A stretch of DNA of 64,000 nt. Origin: Pseudomonas orientalis (GTDB lineage: Bacteria > Pseudomonadota > Gammaproteobacteria > Pseudomonadales > Pseudomonadaceae). A model generated the notes under the pieces. The model was not told where the DNA came from. It worked only from the letters and a program-made list of their open reading frames with translations, and did not search any database. The stretch is from contig NZ_JYLM01000001.1 in NCBI RefSeq assembly GCF_001439815.1, forward strand, positions 868,001-932,000. Direction: 5' to 3'. This document shows positions 9,198-20,998 of the stretch, one piece after another; the first letter of the stretch is position 1, and the number at the start of each line of letters is the position of its first letter. A program made the position numbers and the translations under genes.

Positions 9198-10205
9198 TCA
9201 CTGAACCGCGCCCGCTGGCGTGTTCAACAACACAACGGCAGCGGTCACCAGCAAATTGATCAGGGTCAGCGGCAGGCAGAAGCGCCAGCTGAAATCCATC
9301 ACCTGGTCGTATCGTGGACGCGGAATGGAAGCGCGCAGCAGGATAAACAACATGATGAAGAACGCGGTCTTCAGGAAGAACCAGAAGAACGCCAACTGCG
9401 GCAGGATGCCGAACGGACCGTGCCAGCCGCCGAAGAACAGCGTGACCAGCAGGGCCGAGATCAAGATGATGCCGATGTACTCACCGACGAAGAACATGCC
9501 CCACTTCATGCCGGCATATTCAATGTGGTAACCGTCGGCCAGTTCCTGTTCCGCTTCCGGCTGGTCGAACGGGTGACGGTGAGTCACGGCGACGCCCGCG
9601 ATGAAGAAGGTACAGAAGCCGAAGAACTGCGGAATGATGAACCACAGGTTCTGCGCCTGGTACTCGACGATATCGCGCATGTTGAACGAGCCGACCTGCA
9701 CCACGATGCCCATCAGCGCCAACCCCATGAACACTTCATAGGATACGGTTTGCGCCGAGGCACGCAAGCTGCCCAGCAGGGCGAACTTGTTGTTGCTCGA
9801 CCAACCGGCGAACAGCACGGCGTACACCGACAAACCGGCCATGGCGAAGAAGAACAGCAAGCCGATGTTCAGGTCCGCCACGCCCCAGGTCGGGGTGATC
9901 GGGATGACGGCAAAGGCGATCAGCAAGGCGCTCATGGCCACCACCGGCGCCAGGGTGAAGATCACCTTGTCGGCAAACGGCGGCGTCCAGTCTTCCTTGA
10001 AGAACATCTTCAGCATGTCGGCGGCGATCTGGAACATGCCGAACGGGCCAACGCGGTTCGGACCGTAACGGTCCTGCCACCAGCCCAACAGGCGACGTTC
10101 GACGAAGCTGAGCAGGGCGCCCGCGACGACCACGGCCAACAGGATCACGATGGCCTTGACCACCGAGATGATCACGTCAATTACTTCCGGCGTGAACCAA
10201 GTCAT
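9198..10205 (-). CDS. nuoH: NADH-quinone oxidoreductase subunit H
   Basis: Membrane subunit that forms the quinone chamber together with NuoB and NuoD, 335 residues. Recognisable segments are [18 protein letters not shown] in the first loop and [11 protein letters not shown] in the acidic loop. The start ATG overlaps the nuoG stop by 4 bases. Confidence 0.97.
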   Translation of the reverse strand: MTWFTPEVIDVIISVVKAIVILLAVVVAGALLSFVERRLLGWWQDRYGPNRVGPFGMFQIAADMLKMFFKEDWTPPFADKVIFTLAPVVAMSALLIAFAVIPITPTWGVADLNIGLLFFFAMAGLSVYAVLFAGWSSNNKFALLGSLRASAQTVSYEVFMGLALMGIVVQVGSFNMRDIVEYQAQNLWFIIPQFFGFCTFFIAGVAVTHRHPFDQPEAEQELADGYHIEYAGMKWGMFFVGEYIGIILISALLVTLFFGGWHGPFGILPQLAFFWFFLKTAFFIMLFILLRASIPRPRYDQVMDFSWRFCLPLTLINLLVTAAVVLLNTPAGAVQ

Positions 10206-12916
10206 TGCGCTGCCTCCTGCAGACCATCAACGGTTTTGCCGAAAATGGCAGGCGGAATACCGGCGATGCCTTTAGGCAGTGCAACCAGGCCGGCACCCAG
10301 CTCGTCATTGATACGCAGCGGCAGACGCAGGGTCTGGCCGGCCACGTTGAGGCTGAGCAGGGCACCGTCGTTGACGCCCAGGCGGTCGGCTTCGGACTTG
10401 GCGACCGACACGTAGGCGGCAGGAATGCGCTCTTGCACCGGCGCGGCCTTGGAAGAGGTTTCTTCGCTGCCGAACAGGTGGAAGAACGGCACGACCTGCC
10501 AGGTGCCCGGCGCCGGGTTGAACGGACGCGGTACCGCAGCGAACCAGTTCAGCGAGTCGCCGCTGCTTTCGATCAGGCGGGTGCCCGGGTCGCCGGCGCG
10601 TATGTGACCACCGACTTCGTCCTGGAACTTGTTCCAGGCCTGCGGCGAGTTCCAGCCCGGCGACCAGGCAAACGGCACCTGCTGACGCGGTTCGACCGAA
10701 CCCGAGTAACCTTCCATGGAAAAGGCGAACGCGGTGTCGTTGTCCTGCGGGGTACGCGGTTCATGCACGCTGATGTCGGCGCGCATGGCGGTGCGACCGG
10801 AATAACGCAGCGGCTCACGGGCCAGTTTCAGGCCCTTGATGCGAAACGAAGCGGACGGTGCGGCATCGACGATGCGTGCCAGCTGCGGCGCGCTGGCGGC
10901 GGTGGCGGCAGTCACGTGGTCGAGCTGGGTCCAGTCGATCGGCTGGTTCAGCAAGGTCGCGCGCAGGGCATGCAGCCAGCGCCAGCCTTCGTGCACCAGG
11001 ATGCCGGCGTCCATGTATTTCGGATCGAACACTTGGAAGAAGCGCTGGGCGCGGCCTTCCTGGCTGACCAGGGTACCGTCGCCTTCGGCGAAGGTCGCCG
11101 CCGGCAACACCAGGTCGGCACGCTCGCTGGTGGCGGTCTTCTGGTGGTCGGCGACGATCAGCACCTTGGTCGCGTTCAGCGCAGCGTCGACCTTGGCCGC
11201 GTCGAGGCGGGTGTACAGGTCGTTTTCCAGCACCACGATGGCGTCGGCAGTGCCGTCGATCACCGCTTGCAGGGCTGCGTCCACGGACTCGCCGCCGAGC
11301 ATGGCCAGGCCCAGGCTGTTGGCTTCCGGCACCACCAGGCTGATGGAACCGTTCTTGTCGCGCAGCTTCAGGGCCTTGGCGATGTTGGCGGCGGCTTCGA
11401 TCAGCGCCTTGGAACCCAACGAGGTACCGGCGATGATCAATGGGCGCTTGGCGGCCAGCAGGGCGTCGGCGATACGCTGGGCCAGTTCAACGGCTTCAGT
11501 GTCCAAACCTTCGACTGCCGGTGCGCTGGCGTCCAGGGCGTGAGCCACGGCGAAACCGAGGCGGGCCAGGTCGTCCGGCGCCGCGTGTACGCATTCTTCG
11601 GCGATATCGTCGAGCTTGGTTTCAGCCAGGCTTGCGATAAACAGCGGGTTCAGCGCGTGCTGGCCGATGTTCTTCACCGCCGCGTCGAGCCAAGGCTGAA
11701 CGCGCATGGCGTCGGCCATGTCTTCGGCCTTGCCTTTGACCGACTGGCGCAGCGACAGCGCGATACGTGCGGCGGTCTGGGTCAGGTCTTCACCCAACAC
11801 GAAAATCGCGTCGTGGTCTTCGATGTCGCGCATGTTCGGCACGGGCAGCGGGCTGTCATTGAGCACTTGCAGAACCAGGCGGATGCGCTCCAGCTCTGCG
11901 GCTTCGATGCCGCTGTAGAAGTGCTCGGCGCCGACCAGCTCGCGCAACGCGAAGTTGCTTTCGAGGCTGGCACGTGGCGAGCCGATCCCGACGATGTTAC
12001 GGCCACGCAGCAGGTCGGCGGCCTTGTCCAGCGCGGCGTCCAGGCTCAGCTTGGCGCCATCGGCCAGCAGCGGTTGGCGCGGGCGGTCTTCGCGGTTGAC
12101 GTAGCCGTAGCCGAAACGGCCACGGTCGCATAGGAAGTACTGGTTGACCGAACCGTTGAAGCGGTTTTCGATACGGCGCAGTTCACCGTAGCGCTCGCCC
12201 GGGGAGATGTTGCAACCGCTGGAGCAGCCATGGCAGATGCTCGGGGCGAATTGCATGTCCCACTTGCGGTTGTAGCGCTCGGAGTGGGTCTTGTCGGTGA
12301 ATACACCGGTCGGGCAGACCTCGGTGAGGTTGCCGGAGAACTCGCTTTCGAGCACGCCGTCTTCAACGCGACCGAAGTACACGTTGTCATGGGCGCCGAA
12401 CACGCCGAGGTCGGTGCCGCCGGCGTAGTCCTTATAGAAGCGCACGCAGCGGTAGCAGGCGATGCAGCGGTTCATCTCGTGGGAAATGAACGGGCCCAGT
12501 TGCTGGTTCTGGTGGGTGCGCTTGGTGAAGCGATAACGGCGCTCGTTGTGGCCAGTCATCACCGTCATGTCTTGCAGGTGGCAGTGACCGCCTTCCTCAC
12601 AGACCGGGCAGTCGTGGGGATGGTTGGTCATCAGCCATTCGACGACACTGGCGCGGAACGCCTTGGATTCGTCATCGTCGATGGAGATCCAGGTGTTGTC
12701 GGTGGCTGGGGTCATGCACGACATGACGATACGACCACGGGTGTCGTTCTCGTCGGTGTACTGCTTGACCGCACACTGGCGACAGGCACCGACGCTACCA
12801 AGCGCGGGGTGCCAGCAGAAATACGGGATGTCGAGGCCGAGTGACAGACATGCCTGTAACAGGTTGTCCGCCCCATCGACTTCGAGCGCTTTGCCGTCTA
12901 CGTGGATAGTGGCCAT
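10202..12916 (-). CDS. nuoG: NADH-quinone oxidoreductase subunit G
   Basis: Large iron-sulfur subunit of the peripheral arm, 904 residues. In order it shows a 2Fe-2S ferredoxin domain (Cys ligands in Phe-Cys-Trp-His and Cys-Arg-Gln-Cys), a His-Cys type 4Fe-4S site (His-Asp-Cys-Pro-Val-Cys and Gly-Gly-His-Cys), a further CxxCxxC cluster (Cys-Ile-Ala-Cys-Tyr-Arg-Cys), the extra CxxCxxxC site (Cys-His-Gly-Cys-Ser-Ser-Gly-Cys) of the bacterial type with cluster N7, and a long molybdopterin-oxidoreductase-like domain without cofactor. It starts 137 bases after nuoF, the widest gap in the operon, which contains a hairpin. Confidence 0.97.
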   Translation of the reverse strand: MATIHVDGKALEVDGADNLLQACLSLGLDIPYFCWHPALGSVGACRQCAVKQYTDENDTRGRIVMSCMTPATDNTWISIDDDESKAFRASVVEWLMTNHPHDCPVCEEGGHCHLQDMTVMTGHNERRYRFTKRTHQNQQLGPFISHEMNRCIACYRCVRFYKDYAGGTDLGVFGAHDNVYFGRVEDGVLESEFSGNLTEVCPTGVFTDKTHSERYNRKWDMQFAPSICHGCSSGCNISPGERYGELRRIENRFNGSVNQYFLCDRGRFGYGYVNREDRPRQPLLADGAKLSLDAALDKAADLLRGRNIVGIGSPRASLESNFALRELVGAEHFYSGIEAAELERIRLVLQVLNDSPLPVPNMRDIEDHDAIFVLGEDLTQTAARIALSLRQSVKGKAEDMADAMRVQPWLDAAVKNIGQHALNPLFIASLAETKLDDIAEECVHAAPDDLARLGFAVAHALDASAPAVEGLDTEAVELAQRIADALLAAKRPLIIAGTSLGSKALIEAAANIAKALKLRDKNGSISLVVPEANSLGLAMLGGESVDAALQAVIDGTADAIVVLENDLYTRLDAAKVDAALNATKVLIVADHQKTATSERADLVLPAATFAEGDGTLVSQEGRAQRFFQVFDPKYMDAGILVHEGWRWLHALRATLLNQPIDWTQLDHVTAATAASAPQLARIVDAAPSASFRIKGLKLAREPLRYSGRTAMRADISVHEPRTPQDNDTAFAFSMEGYSGSVEPRQQVPFAWSPGWNSPQAWNKFQDEVGGHIRAGDPGTRLIESSGDSLNWFAAVPRPFNPAPGTWQVVPFFHLFGSEETSSKAAPVQERIPAAYVSVAKSEADRLGVNDGALLSLNVAGQTLRLPLRINDELGAGLVALPKGIAGIPPAIFGKTVDGLQEAAQ

Positions 12917-13019
12917 GGTTCAAAGTTCTTCGTTGGCCCGTTGTCAGCGGGCGTGGCTAATGGAATCTTGTTATTCATGTGCATCTACACAGCCATCAAG
13001 GCGTCAGCACATGAGAGAG

Positions 13020-13041
13020 GCGAAGGGCACGGACCCTTCGC
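13020..13041. promoter_or_regulatory. Perfect 8-bp hairpin in the nuoF-nuoG gap
   Basis: GCGAAGGG, a 6-base loop, CCCTTCGC. There is no T run on either strand, so it is not a normal terminator. Because it lies in the only wide gap of the operon it could act in RNA processing, stability or partial attenuation. Confidence 0.5.
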
Positions 13042-13053
13042 TTCCTTGAAGCG

Positions 13054-14412
13054 TTACGCGCCGACCATGGTCGGCGTTACCACCTGAGTGAGCTCGCCCG
13101 CTCGCGTTGGCGCGATGCCGGCCTCGAATTCAGGGCGGAAGTATTTGATTGCGCTGCCCAGTGGCTCCACGGCGCCCGGTGCGTGAGCACAGAAGGTCTT
13201 GCCAGGGCCGAGAAAATTGACCAGCCCGAGCAGGGTTTCGATGTCACCCTCGCGGCCTTCGCCGTTTTCCAGCGCCATCAACAGCTTGACGCTCCACGGC
13301 AGGCCGTCGCGGCATGGGGTGCAGAAACCGCAGGACTCACGGGCAAAGAACTGCTCCATGTTGCGCAGCAGCGAGACCATGTTCACCGTGTTGTCGACCG
13401 CCATCGCCAGGCCGGTACCCATGCGGGTGCCCACTTTGCCGATGCCGCCGGCATACATTTGTGCGTCGAGGTGCTCGGGCAGCAGGAAACCGGTGCCCGC
13501 GCCGCCTGGCTGCCAGGCTTTCAAGGTGTAGCCGTCGCGCATGCCGCCGGCGTAGTCCTCGAACAGCTCGCGTGCGGTCACGCCAAATGGCAGTTCCCAC
13601 AGGCCAGGGTTCTTGACCTTGCCGGAGAAGCCCATGAGCTTGGTGCCCATGTCTTCACTGCCTTCACGGGCCAACGATTTGTACCAGTCCACGCCGTCGG
13701 CGATGATCGCCGGCACGTTGCACAGGGTCTCGACGTTGTTCACGCAGGTCGGCTTGCCCCACACGCCCACGGCGGCGGGGAAGGGCGGCTTGGAGCGCGG
13801 GTTGGCGCGGCGGCCTTCGAGGGAGTTGATCAGTGCGGTTTCTTCACCGCAGATATAACGCCCGGCGCCGGTGTGCACGAACAGTTCGAAGTCAAAGCCG
13901 GAACCGAGGATGTTCTTGCCCAGCAGGCCTGCGGCCTTGGCTTCGGCCACCGCACGGTTGAGGTGCTTGGCGGCGGTGGTGTATTCGCCGCGCAGGAAGA
14001 TGTAGCCCCGGTAGGTTTTCAGCGCACGGGCGCTGATCAGCATGCCTTCGATCAGCAGATGGGGCAGTTGCTCCATCAGCATGCGGTCTTTCCAGGTATT
14101 GGGCTCCATTTCGTCCGCGTTGCACAAAAGGTAGCGGATGTTGATGGATTCGTCCTTGGGCATCAGGCCCCACTTCACGCCCGTGGGGAAGCCTGCACCG
14201 CCACGGCCTTTGAGGCCGGCGTCTTTCACGGTCTGGACGATGTCGTCCTGGGCCATGTCGGCGAAGGCTTTGCGCGCAGCGGCGTAACCGTTCTTGGCCT
14301 GGTATTCGTCGAGCCACACGGGCTCGGCGTCGTCACGCAGGCGCCAGGTCAGCGGGTGAGTCTCGGCCGAACGCTTGATCAGGTTGGCCGGGCCGAAAGA
14401 AGTCAGGGTCAT
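13054..14412 (-). CDS. nuoF: NADH-quinone oxidoreductase subunit F
   Basis: NADH-binding, FMN-containing subunit, 452 residues. The FMN/NADH loop [10 protein letters not shown] is present near residue 67, followed by Gly-Glu-Glu-Thr-Ala-Leu. The 4Fe-4S (N3) ligands lie in [10 protein letters not shown] with the fourth Cys in Phe-Cys-Ala-His-Ala. It overlaps nuoE by 4 bases. Confidence 0.97.
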   Translation of the reverse strand: MTLTSFGPANLIKRSAETHPLTWRLRDDAEPVWLDEYQAKNGYAAARKAFADMAQDDIVQTVKDAGLKGRGGAGFPTGVKWGLMPKDESINIRYLLCNADEMEPNTWKDRMLMEQLPHLLIEGMLISARALKTYRGYIFLRGEYTTAAKHLNRAVAEAKAAGLLGKNILGSGFDFELFVHTGAGRYICGEETALINSLEGRRANPRSKPPFPAAVGVWGKPTCVNNVETLCNVPAIIADGVDWYKSLAREGSEDMGTKLMGFSGKVKNPGLWELPFGVTARELFEDYAGGMRDGYTLKAWQPGGAGTGFLLPEHLDAQMYAGGIGKVGTRMGTGLAMAVDNTVNMVSLLRNMEQFFARESCGFCTPCRDGLPWSVKLLMALENGEGREGDIETLLGLVNFLGPGKTFCAHAPGAVEPLGSAIKYFRPEFEAGIAPTRAGELTQVVTPTMVGA

Positions 14413-14906
14413 GGGTAGCCCTCGAGCAATTGGGTCACGCCAGCAGGCTGGACGTCACCGAATGTGTCGTCGTCGATCATCAACGCCGGCGCCTTGTCGC
14501 AGTTGCCCAGGCAGCACACCGGCAGCAGCGTGAAACGCCCGTCTGCGGTGGTCTGGCCAAGGCCGATGCCCAGTTTGGCCTGGATTTCGCTGACCACGGA
14601 CTCGTGACCACCGATGTAGCAGACCATGCTGTCGCACACGCGAATGATGTGGCGGCCCACCGGCTGGCGGAAGATCTGGCTGTAGAACGTGGCCACGCCT
14701 TCAACGTCGCTGGCCGGGATGCCGAGGATTTCGCCGATGGCGTAGAGGGCGCCGTCCGGCACCCAGCCACGTTCCTTCTGGACGATCTTCAAGGCTTCGA
14801 TCGACGCCGCGCGCGGGTCTTCGTAGTGATGCAGCTCGTGCTCGATGGCCGAGCGCTCGGTTTCACTCAGGGTGAAACGGTCTGTCTGGATAAGCGTGCT
14901 GTTCAT
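14409..14906 (-). CDS. nuoE: NADH-quinone oxidoreductase subunit E
   Basis: Thioredoxin-fold subunit carrying the 2Fe-2S cluster N1a, 165 residues. Ligands Cys91, Cys96, Cys132 and Cys136 match the family spacing. It begins 2 bases after the nuoCD stop and overlaps the nuoF start by 4 bases. Confidence 0.97.
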   Translation of the reverse strand: MNSTLIQTDRFTLSETERSAIEHELHHYEDPRAASIEALKIVQKERGWVPDGALYAIGEILGIPASDVEGVATFYSQIFRQPVGRHIIRVCDSMVCYIGGHESVVSEIQAKLGIGLGQTTADGRFTLLPVCCLGNCDKAPALMIDDDTFGDVQPAGVTQLLEGYP

Positions 14907-14908
14907 GC

Positions 14909-16693
14909 TTAGCGGTCCACGTCGGCCATAACGAAATCGATACTACCCAGGTACGCAATCAAGTCCGCGACCATCTCGCCTTTGATCACCGAAGGGATCT
15001 GCTGCAAGTGCGGGAAGCTTGGGGTGCGAATCCGGGTGCGGTAGCTCATGGTGCCGCCGTCGCTCGTCAGGTAATAACTGTTGATGCCCTTGGTCGCTTC
15101 AATCATCTGGAAGGACTCGTTGGCCGGCATCACCGGGCCCCACGAGACTTGCAGGAAGTGCGTGATCAGGGTTTCGATGTGCTGCAGCGTGCGCTCTTTG
15201 GGCGGCGGCGTGGTCAGCGGGTGATCCGCCTTGTACGGGCCTGCCGGCATGTTGCGCATGCACTGTTCGATGATCTTCAGGCTCTGGCGCATTTCTTCGA
15301 CGCGCACGATGCAACGGTCGTAGGCATCGCCATTGGCCGCCAGCGGGACTTCGAATTCGAAGTTCTGGTAGCCGGAGTAGGGGCGCGCTTTACGCAGGTC
15401 GAAATCGCAGCCGGTAGAACGCAGGCCGGCACCGGTGACGCCCCATTCCAGGGCCTCTTTGGTGTTGTACTGCGCGACGCCGATGGTACGGCCCTTGAGG
15501 ATGCTGTTGTCCAGCGCGGCCTTCTGATACTCGTCCAGACGCTTGGGCATCCAGTCGATGAATTCCTTGACCAGGCGCTCCCAACCGTTAGGCAGGTCGT
15601 GGGCCACACCGCCGATGCGGTACCAGGCCGGGTGCAGGCGGAAACCGGTGACGGCTTCGATGACCTTGTAGGCGCGCTGGCGGTCGGTGAACGTGAAGAA
15701 CACCGGCGTCATGGCGCCCACGTCCTGGATATAGGTACCCAGGAACAGCAGGTGGCTGGTGATGCGGAAGAACTCGGCCATCATGATGCGGATGGTGTCG
15801 ACGCGGTCCGGCACCTTGATACCGGCCAGCTTCTCGACCGAGAGCACGTACGGCAGGTTGTTCATCACGCCGCCGAGGTAGTCGATACGGTCGGTGTAGG
15901 GGATGAAGCTGTGCCAGGACTGACGCTCGGCCATCTTCTCGGCGCCACGGTGGTGGTAGCCGATGTCCGGGACGCAGTCGACGATTTCTTCGCCGTCCAG
16001 TTGCAGGATGATACGGAAGGCACCGTGGGCCGAAGGGTGGTTCGGGCCCAGGTTGAGGAACATGTAGTCCTCGTTGGTGCCGGAACGCTTCATGCCCCAG
16101 TCTTCCGGACGGAAGCGCGCGGCCTCTTCTTCAAGCTGCTGCTTGGCGAGGGTCAGGCTGAACGGGTCGAATTCGGTGGCGCGGGCAGGGTAGTCCTTGC
16201 GCAGCGGATGACCTTCCCAGGTCGGCGGCATCATGATGCGCGTCAGGTGCGGGTGGCCCGGGAAGTCGATACCGAACATGTCCCAGACTTCACGCTCGTA
16301 CCAGCTGGCGTTCGGCCAGATACCGGTCACGGTCGGAACGCTCAGGTCGCTCTCGCTCAGCGCGACCTTGATCATCACGTCGCTGTTACGTTCCAGCGAC
16401 ATCAAGTGGTAGAACACGGTGAAATCGGCGCCGCTCGGCAGGCCCTGGCGCTTGGTGCGCAGACGCTCGTCCACGCCATGCAGGTCATAAAGCATGACGT
16501 ACGGCTTGGGCAGGTTGCGCAGGAAGCTCAGGACTTCGACAAGCCTGGCACGCGCCACCCACAGCACCGGCATACCGGTGCGCGTGGCCTGGGCGGTGAA
16601 GGCGTCAGGGCCAAAACGGTTATTGAGTTCGACAACCACATCCTGGTCGTCTGCCTTGTAAGGCGGGATATACAGAGCACTGCCTGTAGTCAT
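14909..16693 (-). CDS. nuoC: NADH-quinone oxidoreductase fused subunit C/D
   Basis: Natural fusion of NuoC (about residues 1-190) and NuoD (about 210-594), as in other gammaproteobacteria. The NuoC part carries [10 protein letters not shown]. The NuoD part shows Gly-Pro-Asn-His-Pro-Ser-Ala-His-Gly near its start, whose His takes part in quinone binding, and His-Arg-Gly-Ala-Glu-Lys. Length 594 residues is the standard size. A 71-base gap separates it from nuoB. Confidence 0.97.
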   Translation of the reverse strand: MTTGSALYIPPYKADDQDVVVELNNRFGPDAFTAQATRTGMPVLWVARARLVEVLSFLRNLPKPYVMLYDLHGVDERLRTKRQGLPSGADFTVFYHLMSLERNSDVMIKVALSESDLSVPTVTGIWPNASWYEREVWDMFGIDFPGHPHLTRIMMPPTWEGHPLRKDYPARATEFDPFSLTLAKQQLEEEAARFRPEDWGMKRSGTNEDYMFLNLGPNHPSAHGAFRIILQLDGEEIVDCVPDIGYHHRGAEKMAERQSWHSFIPYTDRIDYLGGVMNNLPYVLSVEKLAGIKVPDRVDTIRIMMAEFFRITSHLLFLGTYIQDVGAMTPVFFTFTDRQRAYKVIEAVTGFRLHPAWYRIGGVAHDLPNGWERLVKEFIDWMPKRLDEYQKAALDNSILKGRTIGVAQYNTKEALEWGVTGAGLRSTGCDFDLRKARPYSGYQNFEFEVPLAANGDAYDRCIVRVEEMRQSLKIIEQCMRNMPAGPYKADHPLTTPPPKERTLQHIETLITHFLQVSWGPVMPANESFQMIEATKGINSYYLTSDGGTMSYRTRIRTPSFPHLQQIPSVIKGEMVADLIAYLGSIDFVMADVDR

Positions 16694-16764
16694 GGTTTTT
16701 TATCGCTTTCGGTCAACGTAAAGAATGAAGCCAGGTTTTCGTTCTATAAAAGAAGCGGGCTGGA

Positions 16765-17439
16765 TCAGACTTCGTCGGGGCTGCGCAGGTTGGTGACTGC
16801 GATTCTCTGTTCGCGGCGCTGTTCCTTCTGGGACGGCATCTCGGCGCGGTACACGCCTTGATCGCCGACGACCCAGGACAGCGGGCGACGCTCCTTGCCG
16901 ATCGATTCCTGCAACAGCATCAAGCCTTGCAGGAATGCTTCGGGGCGGGGCGGGCAGCCAGGCACGTAGACGTCCACGGGCAGGAACTTGTCCACCCCTT
17001 GAACGACGGAGTAGATGTCGTACATGCCACCGGAGTTGGCGCACGAACCCATGGAGATCACCCATTTCGGTTCGAGCATTTGCTCATAGAGACGCTGGAT
17101 GATCGGCGCCATCTTGATAAAGCAGGTACCGGCGATAACCATGAAATCCGCCTGGCGCGGTGATGCCCGGATCACTTCGGCGCCAAAGCGCGCGATGTCG
17201 TGGGGCGCCGTGAAGGCGGTGGTCATTTCCACGTAGCAGCACGAAAGGCCGAAGTTGTACGGCCACAGGGAGTTCTTACGCCCCCAGTTGACCGCGCCAC
17301 TCAGCACGTCTTCCAGCTTGCCCATGTAGATGTTCTTGTGGACTTGGTCTTCTAACGGGTCGGAGACGGTTTCCCGTTCGCCGATGGGGTACTGCTCGTT
17401 AGGAGCATCCGGGTCGATCCTGGTGAGATTGTATTGCAT
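16765..17439 (-). CDS. nuoB: NADH-quinone oxidoreductase subunit B
   Basis: Subunit that binds the terminal 4Fe-4S cluster N2, which donates electrons to quinone. All four ligands are visible: adjacent Cys67 and Cys68, then Cys133 and Cys162. GAGG sits 8 bases before the ATG at 17439, giving 224 residues; the longer frame would need a TTG start. It follows nuoA by 10 bases. Confidence 0.97.
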   Translation of the reverse strand: MQYNLTRIDPDAPNEQYPIGERETVSDPLEDQVHKNIYMGKLEDVLSGAVNWGRKNSLWPYNFGLSCCYVEMTTAFTAPHDIARFGAEVIRASPRQADFMVIAGTCFIKMAPIIQRLYEQMLEPKWVISMGSCANSGGMYDIYSVVQGVDKFLPVDVYVPGCPPRPEAFLQGLMLLQESIGKERRPLSWVVGDQGVYRAEMPSQKEQRREQRIAVTNLRSPDEV

Positions 17440-17449
17440 TGCCAAAGCC

Positions 17450-17863
17450 TCATTGTTTCAGCTTCGCCTGCCGCTTGCGACGAGCTTCCGGCGCCCAGTC
17501 AAGGGCGCCCACTCGGAACAGGTAGACAAGACCTGCCAACAGAATTGCTATGAAAACGAGAGCTTCGACGAATCCGGTCCAGCCGCTTTCGCGGACGGAC
17601 ACAGACCATGCAAAGAGAAAGAGGGCTTCGATATCGAAGATCACGAAGAGCATCGCGACCAGATAGAATTTGGCTGAGAGCCGCAAGCGGGCGCCACCTG
17701 TAGGCAGCATGCCGGATTCGAACGGTTCGTTTTTGCTGCGGCCCCAGGCTTTTGACCCGAGGAGGCTGGAGACGCCGAGCATGAAGGCGCAAAGGCCTAC
17801 AACACCGAGGAGGAAAATGGCAAAGCCCCAGTTGTGGGCCATGAGTCCTGTCGCGTCGGTCAT
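17450..17863 (-). CDS. nuoA: NADH-quinone oxidoreductase subunit A
   Basis: Three-helix membrane subunit, first gene of the operon. The conserved [15 protein letters not shown] helix is clear. The start at 17863 gives 137 residues, the usual length, with AAGGA upstream; a 26-residue longer frame is not supported. Promoter signals for the operon must lie in the 675-base region upstream. Confidence 0.96.
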   Translation of the reverse strand: MTDATGLMAHNWGFAIFLLGVVGLCAFMLGVSSLLGSKAWGRSKNEPFESGMLPTGGARLRLSAKFYLVAMLFVIFDIEALFLFAWSVSVRESGWTGFVEALVFIAILLAGLVYLFRVGALDWAPEARRKRQAKLKQ

Positions 17864-18120
17864 GCTGGTAATCCTTAACAGAGAGCAAAGGTCTCTGAGC
17901 TCGAAAAAGTCACGATGCAGTGACGATATGTCGCACTGCAATCAATCGCGGTGATTTTATGGCTAAACACCGGGCAAGTAAAATTCCTGTGGCGAAATTA
18001 TTCGGTGGAATAAGCACATAGTGCACCTTTATGGGGCTGTAGCCCTTGCAGGGCGGGCATTAGCGGGCTTTTTATCAAATATGTTTTGTTTAAGTGGTAA
18101 CGAAGTTTTCGCAGTCCAAA

Positions 18121-18135
18121 TGATAATGAATATTG
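18121..18135. promoter_or_regulatory. Weak Fur-box-like site upstream of nuo
   Basis: TGATAATGAATATTG matches 11 of 15 positions of the TGATAATnATTATCA core. It lies about 260 bases upstream of nuoA. Chance occurrence in AT-rich sequence is quite possible. Confidence 0.2.
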
Positions 18136-18301
18136 TTTGCGTGGGGTTTAAGCGAATGTTTCTCGTGTAGCGGGGGAAGTTGCCGTTACTTGGTTGAGGG
18201 TTGCTTAGTTGATGGAGTGGATCTTTTAACCGATTTGATCCGGGGAGATACCGCTCTGGATCAATGTTTTGCGCAAATCTTCAGGCTGCATGCATTTCCC
18301 T

Positions 18302-18390
18302 TGTGGGAGGGGGCTTGCCCCCGATTGCTGAGTGCCAGTCAGCACATCTGTTGCTGATCCACCGCCATCGGGGGCAAGCCCCCTTCCACA
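18302..18390. repeat. REPIN, type A (GTGGG outside)
   Basis: Two inverted REP units, TGTGGGAGGGGGCTTGCCCC and its complement (one mismatch), with their ATCGGG/CCCGAT ends facing a 41-base spacer. Same type as 33914 and 50222. Confidence 0.9.
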
Positions 18391-18392
18391 TT

Positions 18393-18429
18393 TAGTCAGC
18401 AGTCCATCAGTATAGTCAGCAGTCCATCA
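18393..18429. repeat. Tandem duplication next to the REPIN
   Basis: TAGTCAGCAGTCCATCA occurs at 18393-18409 and 18413-18429, a 20-base period, starting 3 bases after the REPIN. Confidence 0.85.
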
Positions 18430-18452
18430 ATAGGTTTTGGGCAGGCAAAAAA

Positions 18453-18475
18453 ACGCCCCGAACCAGTCGGGGCGT
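18453..18475 (-). terminator. Terminator of aceA
   Basis: ACGCCCCG, a 7-base loop, CGGGGCGT, followed on the minus strand by seven T residues. Confidence 0.9.
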
Positions 18476-18538
18476 GATTGTTGTGCGGCACTGCGGTTAG
18501 GTCTTCCGTGGGGCCGCAGTGGCCGTGTACTCAGTCAA

Positions 18539-19864
<1,326 letters not shown>

Positions 19865-19940
19865 GTAGATAAACCTCGTCGTCGCGTCTTGTAGGGTTCG
19901 AAGGCCCTTGCCAGGGCCCCTGATTAGCGGGAGCGAGGCC

Positions 19941-19969
19941 ATCATGCACAGCCTTTTTGGGGTCGTCAA
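19941..19969 (-). promoter_or_regulatory. Sigma-70-like promoter of aceA
   Basis: On the minus strand TTGACG (19969-19964), a 17-base spacer, then CATGAT (19946-19941). Five of six and four of six matches to TTGACA and TATAAT with ideal spacing. Confidence 0.6.
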
Positions 19970-19975
19970 ACGTTT

Positions 19976-20001
19976 TGTAGTGCTTTTTTTAAAGCACTAC
20001 A
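19976..20001. promoter_or_regulatory. Palindromic operator candidate upstream of aceA
   Basis: TGTAGTGCTTT, 4 T, AAAGCACTACA: perfect 11-base arms. It sits 7 bases upstream of the predicted -35, a place suited to an activator or repressor. The outer TGTAGT/ACTACA ends resemble sites of RpiR-family regulators such as HexR and RccR; RccR is known to control aceA in Pseudomonas. The assignment is inference. Confidence 0.5.
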
Positions 20002-20041
20002 TCTTTGGTCTAATACGACTCGCCAGTCAGTTTTCGGTGCT

Positions 20042-20779
20042 TCAGTTCAGGGCGTCGACCTTGACCCGCACCGTCAGGTCATCACGGCCCTGAGTAGAGT
20101 AACTGCGGGTTGTAGAGGATTTGTCGGCCTGGGTCTCACGATTGATGCCGGCCAGGGGGATCCATTCGCCCAGGCGACCGCTGACGCTTGTGTCGGTACT
20201 TTGTACGTTCACTACATCGGGACGTTCCTGGCTCATGCGGTCACGGTTGGTACTGATGGCCAGGTGAACGGTCTCGCCGGTGACGCTGGCGGTTACGTAG
20301 AAGCCCTGGGTGACGTTGCGATACTGGGTCTGGTTCTGCAAGCGTCCGTAACTGTCCTGCTGGGTGGTGGTCAGCGGTACGCTTTGGCCGACCTGGATCA
20401 GCGCGGGTACGCCTTCGCTGGCCTGGATCTGCTGGATGCCGCCGTCGCGGCTGGTGGTGCCGTAGCTGATGATACGGGTCTGGCTGTCGCCGCTGTTCTG
20501 CTGGTTGCTTTCGTTGGTGTCGACGGTGATCAGCAGGCGCTTGGCCGGTGTGTCGAGTTGAGAGAGCAGGGCGCGCAGGCCTTCGATCTTTGCCGGCGCC
20601 GCGTTGACGATGAGCTGGTTGCCATAGGCGCTGACGGTGCCGTCCTTGCCGATGAAATTCTGCGCCACCGGCAGCAGATCGGCGCTGGTGCGGTTGCTCA
20701 GGTTGACCACTTCGGTGTCGGCCATGGCCGCGACGCTGGCGGTCAGGAGCATGGCGGTGAGCAGGGTGCGTAGGGACAT
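20042..20779 (-). CDS. Exported secretin N-domain-like protein (245 aa)
   Basis: A signal peptide ends at about residue 20 (Ala-Met-Ala). The mature part begins with a segment typical of secretin N-domains: a stretch about a hydrophobic strand, then Gly-Asn-Gln-Leu-Ile-Val-Asn-Ala and Leu-Leu-Ser-Gln-Leu-Asp-Thr-Pro-Ala-Lys-Arg-Leu-Leu-Ile-Thr-Val-Asp, as in PilQ/GspD. The second half, with Val-Pro-Leu and Gln-Gly-Phe-Tyr-Val-Thr-Ala, resembles the start of a secretin core but the pore-forming end is missing; the protein is about a third of a secretin. No secretion genes are near. A periplasmic adaptor or relic are both possible. A gene in this place next to aceA is also found in P. aeruginosa. 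Confidence 0.75.
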   Translation of the reverse strand: MSLRTLLTAMLLTASVAAMADTEVVNLSNRTSADLLPVAQNFIGKDGTVSAYGNQLIVNAAPAKIEGLRALLSQLDTPAKRLLITVDTNESNQQNSGDSQTRIISYGTTSRDGGIQQIQASEGVPALIQVGQSVPLTTTQQDSYGRLQNQTQYRNVTQGFYVTASVTGETVHLAISTNRDRMSQERPDVVNVQSTDTSVSGRLGEWIPLAGINRETQADKSSTTRSYSTQGRDDLTVRVKVDALN

Positions 20780-20860
20780 GTCCGTTATCTCTGCGAGTCA
20801 TTTGGCTTGGATAGTGCCAGTTTGTCGGCCTGGTGGGGTGCAAGTTGAATGGTGGACAGC

Positions 20861-20888
20861 AAAATGCCCTGGCAAGGCAGGGCATTTT
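20861..20888 (-). terminator. Terminator of the roxA-GNAT unit
   Basis: AAAATGCCCTG, a 6-base loop, CAGGGCATTTT. It lies 110 bases after the GNAT stop, beyond the REPIN, with T runs on both sides. Confidence 0.75.
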
Positions 20889-20907
20889 TGGTGTTGCTGA
20901 AATAGTC

Positions 20908-20979
20908 ATCGGGGGCAAGCCCCCTCCCACATTTTGACCGAGTACATCTTCAAGTGTGGGAGGGAGCTTGCCCCCGATG
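20908..20979. repeat. REPIN, type A (GTGGG inside)
   Basis: ATCGGGGGCAAGCCCCCTCC, CACA, spacer, then the complement with one mismatch (AGGGAG). Here the CCCACA/TGTGGG ends face the spacer, opposite to the element at 18302. Confidence 0.9.
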
Positions 20980-20998
20980 GCCGCGACGCGGTCCCGGA

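Larger units (their letters stand above)
17864..18538. other. Intergenic region between aceA and nuoA
   Basis: Without a credible gene. From the nuo side it holds an AT-rich stretch to about 18150 (the likely nuo promoter region, no convincing -35/-10 pair found), a weak Fur-like site, a REPIN, a 20-base tandem duplication and the aceA terminator. Confidence 0.7.

Noticed and set aside
18133..18357. 74-codon plus-strand ORF upstream of nuo
   Set aside because: It runs into the REPIN, lacks a ribosome-binding site and a plausible start.
20011..20021. TAATACGACTC, the first 11 bases of the T7 promoter
   Set aside because: The rest of the promoter (ACTATAG) is missing and nothing phage-like is near. 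Chance.
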